Below are positions 36,988 to 48,743 of a stretch of 64,000 nucleotides of DNA, one piece after another. The position numbers and the translations under genes are program-made. Every line of letters begins with the position of its first letter. The stretch's first letter is position 1. The notes below the pieces were generated by a model. It was not told the DNA's origin, made no database searches, and saw only the letters and a program-made list of their open reading frames with translations. The DNA lies in the NCBI GenBank assembly GCA_040954595.2, contig CM082579.2, positions 5,890,001 to 5,954,000 of the forward strand. The letters run 5' to 3'. Source of the DNA: Balanoglossus misakiensis (lineage: Eukaryota > Hemichordata).

Positions 36988-38418
36988 TAGGGCACAAGCC
37001 AAGCAGGCTTGTGCCCTATTGGTATTACTGGGGTTTTTCATCCTCTTCTTTTTCTTGTGTAGTTTTTTTGCCCAATAGGATCTTGAAAACGGCTGAACCT
37101 ACAAATCTCAAACTTGGCACAGTGATGCAGGCCTATGAGAGCTGGTGCAGTACCCTCGTGAATGTGTAATTAGTCACATGACCTGATGACCATATATGGG
37201 CAAAGTTTTCAAATGGGCCTAATTTGCATATGAATGGAGATATCGAAATTCTTTTAGCAACTTTTGTGGACCATGTGATCAGTGTCCTACATGCCAAATA
37301 TCAAGGCCGTGGGCCAAGTCTATTTTGAGAAGAAGACTTGTAAATATTAGTAATTTTTCATATTTTTGGACCCAGCCATGGGCCTATACTTTCTATAGTT
37401 AAGCTATGACGCCATGTACACGTCTGTGCAATGGTCCTGTACAGTGACTGCCTACTGGCCCCTGAGCAGAATGGGACCACATTAAAAGGCAAAATTTCGG
37501 GCTCACGTGTAACACCTGCTAAACTTATTAATTATGTGCATACCTAATTCCGGGCTAACTAATAGGGCTAGAGGTTTCGTTCTTTTTGGTCATGGACCAG
37601 TATGGGGTTAAAAAAATTTGCCCAAATTCTGGGTGACCTCAGGTGACCTTTGACCTACTTTCCTATATCTCCGCATCCAGAGCAGTTACAGACTTGGCGT
37701 TTGGAGGGTTGGGACTAAAATTGAAAAGCCAAAATTGGGGGTCACCTGTGACACCTGCTTATCTCATTAATTATGTGCATACCTAATTCCAGGCTAACCA
37801 ATAGGGCTAGAGGTTTTGTTCATGTGGGACATGGACCAGTATGAGGTTAAAAAAATTTGCCCAAATTTTGGGTGACCTCAGGTGACCTTTGACCTACTGT
37901 CCAATATCTCCGCATCAATAGCAGGTACAGACTTGGCGTTTGGAGGGTTGGGACTATAATTGAAAAGCCAAAATTGGGGGTCACCTGTGACACCTGCTTA
38001 TCTCATTAATTATGTGCATACCTAATTCCAGGCTAACCAATAGGGTTAGAGGTTTGATTTTTGTTGAACATGGACCAGTATAGGCTCAAAATTTTTTGCC
38101 CAAATTTTGCATGACCTCAGGTGACCTTTGACCTAATTTTCCATATCTTGGCAACCAGAGCAGGCAAAGACTTGGCGTTTGGAGGGTTGGGACTAAAATT
38201 GAAAAGCCAAAATTTGGGGGTCACCTGTGACACCTGCATATCTCATTAATTATGTGCATACCTAATTCCAGACAAACCAATAGGGCTAGAGGTCAGGTTT
38301 CAGTTGGACCTGGACTAGTATGGGGGTCAAAACTTTTTGCCCAAATTTTGGGTGACCACATATGACCTTTGACCTTCGGCTTAAGCTTGTGCCCGTCATC
38401 GCTGCTTGCAGCTATATT
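36988..38418 (+). mobile_element. A-type unit 2, 1431 bp
   Basis: It begins directly at the end of unit 1 with the same hairpin (36988-37018). The tail copy AGCTTGTGCCC is at 38384-38394. Confidence 0.82.
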
Positions 38419-39289
38419 CTTCTTTTTTTTTTTCTTGTGTCGTTTTTTTGCCCAACAGGATCTTGAAAACGGCTGAACCTACAAATCTCAAACTTGGCAC
38501 AGTGGTGCAGGCCTATGAGAGCTGGTGCTGTACCCTCGTGAATGTTTAATAAGTCATGTGACCTGATGACCATATATGGGCAAAGTTTTCAAATGGGCCT
38601 AATTTGCATATGAATGGAGATATCAAAATTCTTTTAGCGATTTTTGCAGACCATGTGGTCAGTGTCCTACATGCCAAATGTCAAGGCCGTGGGCCAAGTC
38701 TATTTTGAGAAGAAGATTTTTTTATTTTTCATATTTTTGGACCGAGCCATAGGCCTATACTTTCTATAGTTAAGCTATCACGCTATGTCCACGTTGGCTG
38801 TGCTATGGTCCTGTACAGTGACTCTCTATTGGCCCGTGAGCAGAATGGGACCACAATAAAAGGCAAAATTTTGGGCTCACCTGTAACACCTGCTTAACTC
38901 ATTAAATATGTGCATACCTAATTCCAGGCTAACTAATAGGGCTAGAGGTTTTGTTCTTGTGGGACATGGATCAGTATGGGGTCAAAAATTTTGCCCAAAT
39001 TTTGGGTGACCTCAGGTGACATTTGACCTACTTTGCTATATCTCGGCATCCAGAACAGGTACATCATTTGTGTTTGGATGGATCGAACTATTAATGGAGT
39101 CTTACACTTTACATCATTAATTATGTGCATTTCTAATTTCAGACAAACCAATAGGGCTAGACGTCAGGTTTTTGTTGGACCTGGACTAGTATGGGGGTCA
39201 AAACTTTTTGCCCAAATTTTGGGTAACCACATATGACCTTTGACCTTCGGCTTAAGCTTGTGCCCGTCATCGCTGCTTGCAGCTATATT
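38419..39289 (+). mobile_element. A-type unit 3, headless, 871 bp
   Basis: No hairpin: the preceding tail runs straight into the CTTCTTTTTTTT stretch. It has a short body with only two subrepeats. The junction is the same as that of unit 4, so units 3 and 4 are tandem duplicates. Confidence 0.8.
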
Positions 39290-40638
39290 CTTCTTTTTTT
39301 TTTCTTGTGTCGTTTTTTTGCCCAACAGGATCTTGAAAACGGCTGAACCTACAAATCTCAAACTTGGCACAGTGGTGCAGGCCTATGAGAGCTGGTGCTG
39401 TACCCTCGTGAATGTTTAATAAGTCATGTGACCTGATGACCATATATGGGCAAAGTTTTCAAATGGGCCTAATTTGCATATGAATGGAGATATCAAAATT
39501 CTTTTAGCGATTTTTGCAGACCATGTGGTCAGTGTCCTACATGCCAAATGTCAAGGCCGTGGGCCAAGTCTATTTTGAGAAGAAGATTTTTTTATTTTTC
39601 ATATTTTTGGACCCAGCCATAGGCCTATACTTTCTATAGTTAAGCTATCACGCTATGTCCACGTTGGCTGTGCAATGGTCCTGTACAGTGACTCTCTATT
39701 GGCCTGTGAGCAGAATGGGACCACAATAAAAGGCAAAATTTTGGGCTCACCTGTAACACCTGCTTAACTCATTAAATATGTGCATACCTAATTCCAGGCT
39801 AACTAATAGGGCTAGAGGTTTTGTTCTTGTGGGACATGGACCAGTATGGGATCAAAAATTTTTGCCCAAATTTTGGGTGACCTCAGGTGACCTTTGACCT
39901 ACTTTCCTATATCTCGACATCCACAGCAGGTACAGACTTGGCATTTGGAGAGTTGTGACTAAAATTGAAAAGACAAAATTGAAGGTCACCTGTGACACCT
40001 GCTTATCTCATTAATTATGTGCATACCTAATTCCAGGCTAACCAATGGGGTTAGAGGTTTGATTTTTGTTGAACATGGACCAGTATAGGGTCAAAATTTC
40101 TTGCCCAAATTTTGCATGACCTCAGGTGACCTTTGACCTAATTTACCATATCTTGGCAACTAGAGCAGGCACAGACTTGGCGTTTGGAGGGTTGGGACTA
40201 AAATTGAAAAGCCAAAATTGGGGGTCACCTGTGACACTTGCATATCTCATTAATTATGTGCATACCTAATTCCAGGCTAACCAATAGGGCTAGAGGTTTT
40301 GTTCTTGTGGGACATGGATCAGTATGGGGTCAAAAATTTTGCCCAAATTTTGGGTGACCTCAGGTGACATTTGACCTACTTTGCTATATCTCGGCATCCA
40401 GAACAGGTACATCATTTGTGTTTGGATGGATCGAACTATTAATGGAGTCTTACACTTTACATCATTAATTATGTGCATTTCTAATTTCAGACAAACCAAT
40501 AGGGCTAGAGGTCAGGTTTCTGTTGGACCTGGACTAGTATGGGGGTCAAAACTTTTTGCCCAAATTTTGGGTGACCACATATGACCTTTGACCTTCGGCT
40601 TAAGCTTGTGCCCGTCATCGCTGCTTGCAGCTATATTT
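39290..40638 (+). mobile_element. A-type unit 4, headless, 1349 bp
   Basis: Its start and end are nearly identical to unit 3 (for example 38942-39151 and 40290-40499 translate identically). It is 478 bp longer, which equals two subrepeats of 239 bp. Confidence 0.8.
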
Positions 40639-40697
40639 GGCCTTTTTATTATTACCCAAAAGTATGTCTCAAAAGTTATTAAGCAAGTCACTCAGAA

Positions 40698-40886
40698 GTA
40701 TGTATGTATGTATGTATGTATGTATGTATGTATGTATGTATGTATGTATGTATGTATGTATGTATGTATGTATGTATGTATGTATGTATGTATGTATGTA
40801 TGTATGTATGTATGTATGTATGTATGTATGTATGTATGTATGTATGTATGTATGTATGTATGTATGTATGTATGTATGTATGTATG

Positions 40887-40916
<30 letters not shown>
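40698..40916. repeat. (GTAT)n microsatellite, about 55 units
   Basis: 219 bp of unbroken GTAT starting 60 bp after the end of the mobile array. The tetranucleotide has no stop in several frames, so it gives long spurious MYVC-type and HTYI-type reading frames. Confidence 0.99.
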
Positions 40917-40917
<1 letters not shown>

Positions 40918-41879
40918 TGTATGTAAAACAAACTGTTCAGTGTTTTTGTCACAACTGTCATTTTAGCTAAAAGGTTAACACCTTACCACACCGCACAGCA
41001 AAAAAGGCCCACCTTGCGTGTCGTGTCTGTCTATAATATTACAGTGTTCTTTGTGTTTTGTGAAACTGACCGGATTGGAAGGCAGTCACCGCATATTTGG
41101 CGTATTGTACTTATTTCCGTTCCACGCGCGCAATGATATGCGTCTTTTTTCGGGGTGGTTTGCGTCTTTGTGGGTATCGATCGCATCGCCGTTTGTCCGG
41201 GTACTAGGCTAACTCGAGCCGTCCCAAGTCACGTATACCGTTGCATGTTTTGCCTGAATGTAACGCTCAACATATCTGGGGGTTTCGATAACACAACCAA
41301 TCAAACAACCAAACAAACAATAGAGAATAACGTTTCGTTCGAAATAATAACTACACCATATTAAAGAAGATGTGTAACAACAAGCGACTCATTATGTCGC
41401 AGTAATCATTTCTCACACCAAGAAAAACGCTATCATTTGTCGTTTGAATAACTTAGCACGGAGCGTGCGCAAGAGACAGTGCGCTCTAAGCAGCGCGAGA
41501 GCTGTCGTGGAAGAAAATGGGCGTCAAATCCGGACAGAATATACGACGGAGTTTAGTAGAAACTGGAAACTTGCCCAGCTTTGCCCACGCATCCGATCGA
41601 CCCGGGGCCGAAGCGCCACCAGGATTTGAAATTCTTACACGTATTACTGGCACAATGATACATAACTCACAACACATTGTGTATAGACGGTGCTTTTTAG
41701 AAGGCAAACACAATGTCGTATTGTAATATGTTTTGGATCATCCGTCCTGCGGCTCTTATGTTTTTAGCTTTTGTCCATGTCTGCCACGGTACTCGAAAAG
41801 CTTTTAAGGGGTTCTTTAGTTAGTGCGGTGGTTGCGAAAGTAGGTTAGGAAGCTAAACGCTTCAGAAGTTCCAAAGCTC

Positions 41880-41965
41880 TATCTTGCTCTTGTCCTATCC
41901 TGTTCTAGCCCTGGTTGTTCTGTTGTGCTCTGTTCTGTTCTGTTATGCAGGCTCTGTTATGTTCT
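41880..41965. repeat. Degenerate CTGTT pentamer repeats
   Basis: Irregular run of TGTTC/CTGTT units. Its translation supplies the first residues of a long but unsupported open frame (41915-42448). Confidence 0.75.
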
Positions 41966-42999
41966 GTTTTGCTTTATACTACCCGCTCACTCTATAGTGA
42001 AGAGCCTTGTAGCGAACCGTGGGCTGTGAGAGAGTCTACCTATTCCGATGCATTTTCACAATCACCCAAACCGCCGACTGGCCATTTCGCAATACCCACA
42101 GTGACCTGGTCAAGTGAAAATGCAACCTGGCTGCTTCGGAAAACCACTGATCCCTTCGACGAAACAATAGCACGTCCCTTTATTTTTTTACATTTTACTT
42201 CCCTTGAAATCATCATTTTGATGAACAATCGTCCGGTCAGGATGTCTCCGAGTAGTGATTGCAATAACCATAGACCCTATGCAATAACTTATGCTACCAC
42301 GGCCCTACCCACCCATTTGAAACAGAGCTCGCCCGCGGCTGCGTACTATTGGCCACAATTACAAACTCCTAGGCCTACATACGTTACCACTGGTTACGGA
42401 ATTTACATATGCGCGCGGCGTTCTGCGTGTCACTTATATTGGACCTAAACGATCTCGCGAGGGCTATTAACTTTTGACCCAAAAAAACTGGCATATATAA
42501 TCAATCGATTTATGAATTTATCAACGTCTGTGTCAATCGATCGGTCATAAGAAATTATCAAATCACGCGCCGTTGAGATCCGGTCCACTGCAAGCTTGGT
42601 ATTTAATTGTATACTAATAGATTCGTCCTGTTATTATATCTGCGTATGCGTTCCTGGCTTTCTGGATCAAAGGTCCCAGGTACGGTACTAAGTTGCAGTG
42701 TTGGACATTGTAGAACCTGGCAATGATGAAATCTCATACAGGTGGTCACCGTATGTTAGTTCGTTTGAGACCCATCATCTGGATGTCTGCCTGATTTATT
42801 GATAAAAAAAACAAGTGGCTTGTGTCGGTAAACTGTTTTTATCTCGCAGGTCATGACCCTGAACGTGAGAGGAACTCGCCTGTGGACGCACACCAGAGTA
42901 CGGCCACGTTAACCCTGCAAGTAGTGGCGAAGGCAGGATTGTCGGCATGTGGGTTGCTGTAACCGCTGAAGCGGCCTGCCACTCTAACAGAGCAAAACA

Positions 43000-43190
43000 G
43001 ATGGCGTGACGTGATGTTGTGTGTTGTTATGTGATGTGGTGTGATGTGGTATCGTGTGGTGTGGTGTATTTAACATGGAGTGTTGAGGTCAGGTGTGCTG
43101 TGCTGTGACGTGATGTCATGCGATGTTGTAAAGTGTTATGGTGTGGTAAGGTAGGGTACGATACGATATGATATGATATGATATACGACC
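43000..43190. repeat. Degenerate GTGATGTG and GATAT repeats
   Basis: Irregular short-period repeat of GTGAT, GTGGT and GATAT units, grading from G-rich to AT-rich. Confidence 0.75.
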
Positions 43191-46039
43191 AACATTCCCC
43201 ATGATACTGAGCCGACAAAAATATAAGAGGTCAATTTCAAAGATGCACCGAAATTTTTGTTGATTGCAACCCTGACTAAAATGAATTTTTCTTTTCATAT
43301 TATATGAGGATTAGTCGTGATGGGTCCACTACAGGCATATCTGTCCCGATCGTCTGGATTATATCTTACTGCGACGACAATCAGTCATGACATGGTATCG
43401 ACAAGGGCTGAAGATAAATTTGTTGGCGCACAGATTACGCTGAGCGTGATCAATGCAACAAACATCGCGCCATTGCAAGGGTTGGGCGTCAAATCATGCA
43501 CTGAGGTTAATCCAGTCTGGTTGATAGATAACAAGTGGGAGAAGATTGAAAAAAAAATCGCCACGGAAATTAAACAAAACAAAACACATTGTAACACGTA
43601 GCTCTGTGTGACGGGGGTGTGTGGTTGGAGGCGCAGCAGGTATAAATAGAAAACACAGCCCCGCCGTGCAGTGCAGAGCTGTGGGTTACACGTATTCCGA
43701 AGTAAAGCGGAATCTGCATCCTGAAACTCCCCGGATGTGAATAAAACGGAAACTGCGTGTCAGTCAACGCGGGTAATTGTCGAAATGTAAACGGATTTCT
43801 GGGGAATAAGAACAATGCGGATGCTTGTCAGTCTAATAGCAAATTGATAAGATACAATTAGCAGGAGTTAAATGACTTCTTGAAACAGGTGTTGTTCCCA
43901 GCCCCTTGCTCTCACGGCCTCAACAGGTGTGCGGCGAAAAATCGATCAAGCGTCCGGCCAATAATTGGTCGAGTTTTCTAAAACAAAGGCGAGCACTTAA
44001 TCGGCCCGTGCGACGCAGAAAATATGTAATTATGGAGAGTATTTACCGCGCATATAACTCCACCACGCACATATTGACAGCATCCCACGACTTTCTGCCA
44101 CTCGGCAGACCTTATAACACGTAGTTTCAATTACAACACGAAAATAAGTTGCTGAACCAAGTCTAGGAATTATTAAAACGGTTATTTTTTTGCCATCCTC
44201 AGACAATTTTGTCCCCGGACCATCGTTTTCTCAAAAGCAATTTATTGCTGAGTAAGAAGGACACCAAATACATTTAAACCATGTCACTGAAACTGCCAGG
44301 TAAATGTCAGCAAAGAAATTGAAAAGATTTGTTTTATATCTGACCTAAAAACCGGATTGAAATTGTAAGAATGTCTTAGCCACAAACCAACAACACGTTG
44401 TCAGGATTATGTAAGTATCTTGGGCGTTCGATGATACGCCAAATATTGATATGCAATAACATCATCTTACTTTTTTTCAAGTTACGAGGTTTTTTTCAAA
44501 TGAGGTTGAAAACTGTATCATAATGACATGAAAGTTTCGCTTCTGTGATTCAAGAGCAGAATATTCGATCTTTACAACCCAAGCGTTACAAAAATTTCGG
44601 GTCGGTGTGCGAGGGTACTTCTATCGATGAAACAACTCGCGATGATAATCACATATCGGTTTACATCGTCGGAGGAGCGAATAATGGCGCGAAATCCCCC
44701 CAACAACCGCCATCGATGTAACTTGGGGGTGGGGCGGGTGCGGATTCAAGGGCTTCGGGGAAAACAACTCCGCCGACTGAAACATTTATGAAGTCGTTTT
44801 GTCTTCCCCCACTCCTCTATTGATGTCTACAAAACCGACGACAATGGGCGACAGACAATGCATGGTTGAACTGAAAGACAAACGAGTGGGTAATCCCACG
44901 CCGTTAATCAAAAGGTCTGGACTGGTCTCTCTCTATTTTTGGCGGATTTCGGCCGCTTATCCGTGAGACCACACACTTGTCAGAAAATTACGAAATCCAC
45001 AGCACAAGGCATAGTTCCGTCGGCAAACTTTCTGCAATATTCTAATCCCGGTGCGGAAAGAAAGTTAGTTTCATTTTTTTCAGAATCATGGGCGTTATAC
45101 CGTGATCAGGTTTAACATTATAAACAATTGGGTTTATGATTCGAACTATATAGTCTTCCATTTGGCATGTGTAAGCATAAGCCCGTTCTTTCTTCCAATA
45201 ATTTTATGTGCATTGCGTTAGAATAGCACCATAGAGATATAATTAACTCTTCCTGGGGTCCGCGTCTCCTTGGAAAACTTGGGTTATGACCAACAACGCG
45301 TAACTACTCCGCGCGGGCAACTCAATGCGACCATTTCTTTGGGCCCGGCGGTCGCAAAATTTTCTTGCCCGTAAATTACACGTTATTTGAGGGTACACTT
45401 TCCCGCCCGGGATTCATGTCTAGTCCGCGACACGTTTCACAAAAAGTCCGTCGTCGTGTGAACGCCAGCCAAGCCCGGAGAAGGGGCGCGGGATCGCAGT
45501 CAGTGACATTGGCACACGGTTGAACTTTATTGTTGACGAAAAGAACAGCGATCGACTTTTTTACGACATTTTGACTTAATCCATGGGAAAAAGTTTGGAG
45601 ACCTATCGATTTGCGATCGATTCGCGCAACGTTTCTCTTTCAACCTCGATCCCTTACGACCAGGCGCTGGTGAAAAAAAATCATTGAATTAAATGATAAT
45701 AAATCAAAACGGGTCTTATTTGCCAAAGCCCCTGGGTCTGTTCTCTGTAGCCGGCGTTTATGTCAGGTATCGGACCGTAAACACAGTGTTTGAAGAAGCA
45801 GTCGACTAGACCAGAATGAGCCAATTAGTTTACCGATAGAGCGCTAACATGAGAAATGCATCTCTTGGAGCCATTCTCAGTTGTAACTCGAAATAGATTT
45901 CTTTCTAAATAGAGTTATTTTTACATCGACTTGGCTGATAAACAGATCTGTCACTCGTACATTTCTGACCCCCCTCCCCCAATAATTGCACACTTGCGGC
46001 AGACTTTCCTGCTCGTCGGAAAAGACGCGGAGCTCCCGC

Positions 46040-46053
46040 GTTGCCCTGGCAAC
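46040..46053. promoter_or_regulatory. Perfect X-box palindrome (RFX-type)
   Basis: GTTGCC-CT-GGCAAC is a perfect inverted repeat with a 2-nt spacer and fits the RFX consensus. It lies in GC-rich sequence. No exon follows that I can recognise. Confidence 0.4.
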
Positions 46054-46223
46054 AGATGCACACGCACGGAAAGCTGATACTGGACCTCAAACTTCATAAC
46101 ACTACGAACAGAATGCGAATGGCACCCTTTAGAAACAGTCGCGGAGACACGAGACACTCGCGACTCGATGATCACGGCCAGCTCACCGGTGTACCTGTCA
46201 ATTTTTGTGAGCTCTTCTCTTCT

Positions 46224-46241
46224 CCCCCCCCCCCCCCCCCC
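46224..46241. repeat. C18 homopolymer tract
   Basis: Eighteen consecutive C on the plus strand. Confidence 0.97.
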
Positions 46242-46522
46242 ACGCGAAAGTGCAAACACTCGAGTTGCCGAGCACACACTCACCAGAAGAATTCGTCACA
46301 AAAGTTAAAGCACGCTCGTAAATTCAGCCTCTCTGCTAAACATACAGTGTATTGTGCCGGCAATCAGCGACGTGGCCACCGAACACCGAGAAAGCCACTA
46401 AGATTTTCAATGGAATGTAAACCTGGCCGACGGTAAATAAAACGGTGGAGTGATTTATGCCGGGTGCTCGGGTGGCATACGGTGCATATGAACGTCGCCA
46501 CGAGAAGATTTAGGCAATCTTT

Positions 46523-46818
46523 TAATCCACGTGCCCCCTTTTGATATAAAGAGCGCCGCTCACTCGGTGGATTTGAATCCCGGATTAACGAGATTCACTT
46601 CGGCCTTTTATAATACGGTTTATCAAGTTCGGGATTCTGTGTTGATTGGCACCAAATGATGCCGTCAGAGGCAAATTCCAAATCTGTGAAGTAATTGAGC
46701 GAGTTTCAAGAGATTAATATGGATTTTCACAGAATGATTTGTGGAAATTTACAGCTCCTTCAGCTGATCTAATGGGTCCATGTTAGATTAATATGGATTT
46801 TGCAGACTCATTTGTGGA
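46523..46818. promoter_or_regulatory. Candidate enhancer: K50 homeodomain sites and a duplicated 35-bp module
   Basis: TAATCC (46523) and GGATTA (46582) are Otx/Pitx-type (K50) sites in opposite orientation. They are followed by two copies of a module starting AGATTAATATGGATTTT (46711-46745 and 46785-46818, offset 74 bp). Enhancer function is inference. Confidence 0.35.
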
Positions 46819-48724
46819 GGTAAAATAGGTCCGTTGTCGCGAACTTTGAATTTTCGCATAATAAAATCGATTTTCATTATTATGTGTTAATTTTTATTTT
46901 TGTGTGATTGTGGATGAAATCACACGGCGGTGTTTTCTGATTTGATAAGGGAACTGGAGCTGACGACTTTAGCGGTTGCTGAATATAAATTCTTCTCAAT
47001 GCTCTACATGTACACCACATGCAGAAATTGTTGCAAACTGTCAATGTTTGCTTTTTGGGAAATGATAACGGTCCAGATGTGGCGCGTGATTTATTGAGTG
47101 CAGAGATTCAAATGATGCTGACCTTTAAAGCAAGTTATTTGATTAGTGTATGTTAGTCTATCTGATAGAGCTAGATGATGAAGTTTATGTCAACGTTGGT
47201 GAGGCCTTGTCGGCAGACGTTTTCTTAGCCAGGGGCCTTGTCCTCACGCGATATCACCAACGAACAACTTACGAATAGAAGGGTGCCATGACTGTATGAG
47301 CAACAAACACGAGAGTTGTCAAGACAACCACGAGCGAAGGTTGTCCATCGAATTACCACTAGCAAAGTTTCAAAGTACCACCAGCAAAATGACTGTAGCC
47401 ACACAATGTGCATCCGTCCCTTGGTTTCACATGTACTGGCCCATAATGCATTGCGGCACAGGTGTTCACCATTGGAATGATCCCGAGCCGAGGTTTTCAT
47501 ACATCAGCCTTTAAAAGCTGTCGACGGAATCACCAAATTGCATGCACACGGGACGTGTTGGCGAGAGCCAAAAGTATGGTCTGTTTGGAGGGGGGGGGGG
47601 GTAACAATAGAGACCAGAATTCCATGTGCGGGGCCATCAGACGTGAAGGGCATCCCATCCATCAACGTACACACTTCAGACCCTCTTGAGATTTCAAGTT
47701 GCATCTGACCCGGCCTTTTCAGGCTGCAACAGAAGCCAAGACAAAACCTTTGACAATGGGGTACAACCATTTGCTTGATTGCTGTGGACCTGAGGTTTAA
47801 ATTATCACTTTGTCCACAGATCTACCCTGTTGCAACGTGAAACAAATTGGCCGGGACCATCTTCAATACTACAGCACAGATTAAAACAAATGAAACAGCA
47901 AGATGTATTATGCACTCATGCTCACGATGGACAATGTGCTGTTCTTCCTGTATCGCGCAGGATCTCGCGGAGTTACGAAAATGGTCTATTGTACAAACTT
48001 TTTGCGCTAATTGCACCACGCAACGGAGTAGGCCCAGCAGGTTCGCGGATTCCAGCCGCGCCCGGTTGGTCTTGTCTTGTTCGTACAACACAGGTGGTCG
48101 TCATTGACCAACGGAGCAGGGCCGCATTAGTAACATAGTAATTTTTAGGGTGCATTTTAGACGCCAGAGTTGACAAGGGATATAAAGTCGGTCCCTATAG
48201 GTGTGCACAGCCTTAGGTCCCTAATCCACGATTAATACATGCGGGGAGAGAAAATCCACTGGACGCATTTTATCAGATTAATAATGAGGTAAAATCGATA
48301 AAAAGTAACTGCACACAACAGCGGCTACTTTTCCGGTAATACCGGCATTAGCAAATAGCAGATAACTGTTTAATTACCAGAGTGTGCAAAAGGGGAAACA
48401 ATATCTCCTCGACCATAGCGTTTTATTGTTTTCACGGTATGCTGAAGAAATTACAAAGGAGGCAGTGTCTACTTTTGTTCGATAATTGAGACCGATGTTG
48501 GCAGGTAGCTGGAGGAATTTAGCGCCTGTCACAATTCAAGGGCACCGGGGTGATTTCCATGCGTGTGTGTGTGTGTATAATTATATTATATCACTAGCGC
48601 ATGTATACTATATCTGTACTCGTACCATTTTGCAATCAGATACGCAGGTACTTGCTCTGAACTACAGCGGAACAGGTACTCTAGATTTTGTGGGGTGGGA
48701 TGGGGAGGGGTGCGGTGTAAATTA

Positions 48725-48743
48725 CCCCCCCCCCCCCCCCCCC
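48725..48743. repeat. C19 homopolymer tract
   Basis: Nineteen consecutive C on the plus strand. Confidence 0.97.

Larger units (their letters stand above)
34777..40594. promoter_or_regulatory. 18 DR1-type nuclear-receptor half-site motifs in the subrepeats
   Basis: Each subrepeat holds TGACCTTTGACCT; read on the other strand this is AGGTCA-A-AGGTCA, a perfect DR1. In ten copies a third AGGTCA follows after four bases (a DR4). Three-site copies start at 34777, 35015, 35253, 36251, 36489, 37634, 37873, 38112, 39878 and 40117. DR1 without an intact third site: 35492, 36705, and the terminal variants near 36932, 38363, 39234 and 40582. Two copies (39007, 40355) share one substitution that breaks the DR1. 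DR1 elements are bound by RXR, HNF4, COUP-TF and PPAR-type receptors. Binding is inference. Confidence 0.7.
33853..40638 (+). mobile_element. Array of hairpin-headed, non-autonomous mobile-element copies
   Basis: Six related segments lie in the same orientation, joined head to tail: an A-type head fragment (33853-33902), one B-type unit, and four A-type units, the last two lacking the head hairpin. Complete units have a 5' perfect hairpin, a T/C-rich stretch, a shared body (GAAAACGGCTGAACCTAC region), internal subrepeats of about 239 bp, and a 3' tail ending GCTGCTTGCAGCTATATT. No open frame encodes a transposase, so the elements are non-autonomous. The short 3' stem (GCTGC-TT-GCAGC) and head-to-tail tandem habit recall Helitron/Helentron-type or satellite-forming elements, but class is unproven. 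Orientation is arbitrary: plus means hairpin end first. Confidence 0.85.

Noticed and set aside
36424-40584. Recurring 60-120 codon frames in the mobile array (for example 38942-39151 and 40290-40499)
   Set aside because: Identical because the DNA repeats; short, without a transposase or reverse transcriptase motif.
40588-40970. Overlapping open frames of MYVC and HTYI repeats
   Set aside because: They are only translations of the (GTAT)n microsatellite and its flanks.
41915-42448. 177-codon plus-strand open frame
   Set aside because: It begins inside degenerate CTGTT repeats and the rest shows no recognisable domain; the opposite strand is also open over 75 codons, which suggests chance.
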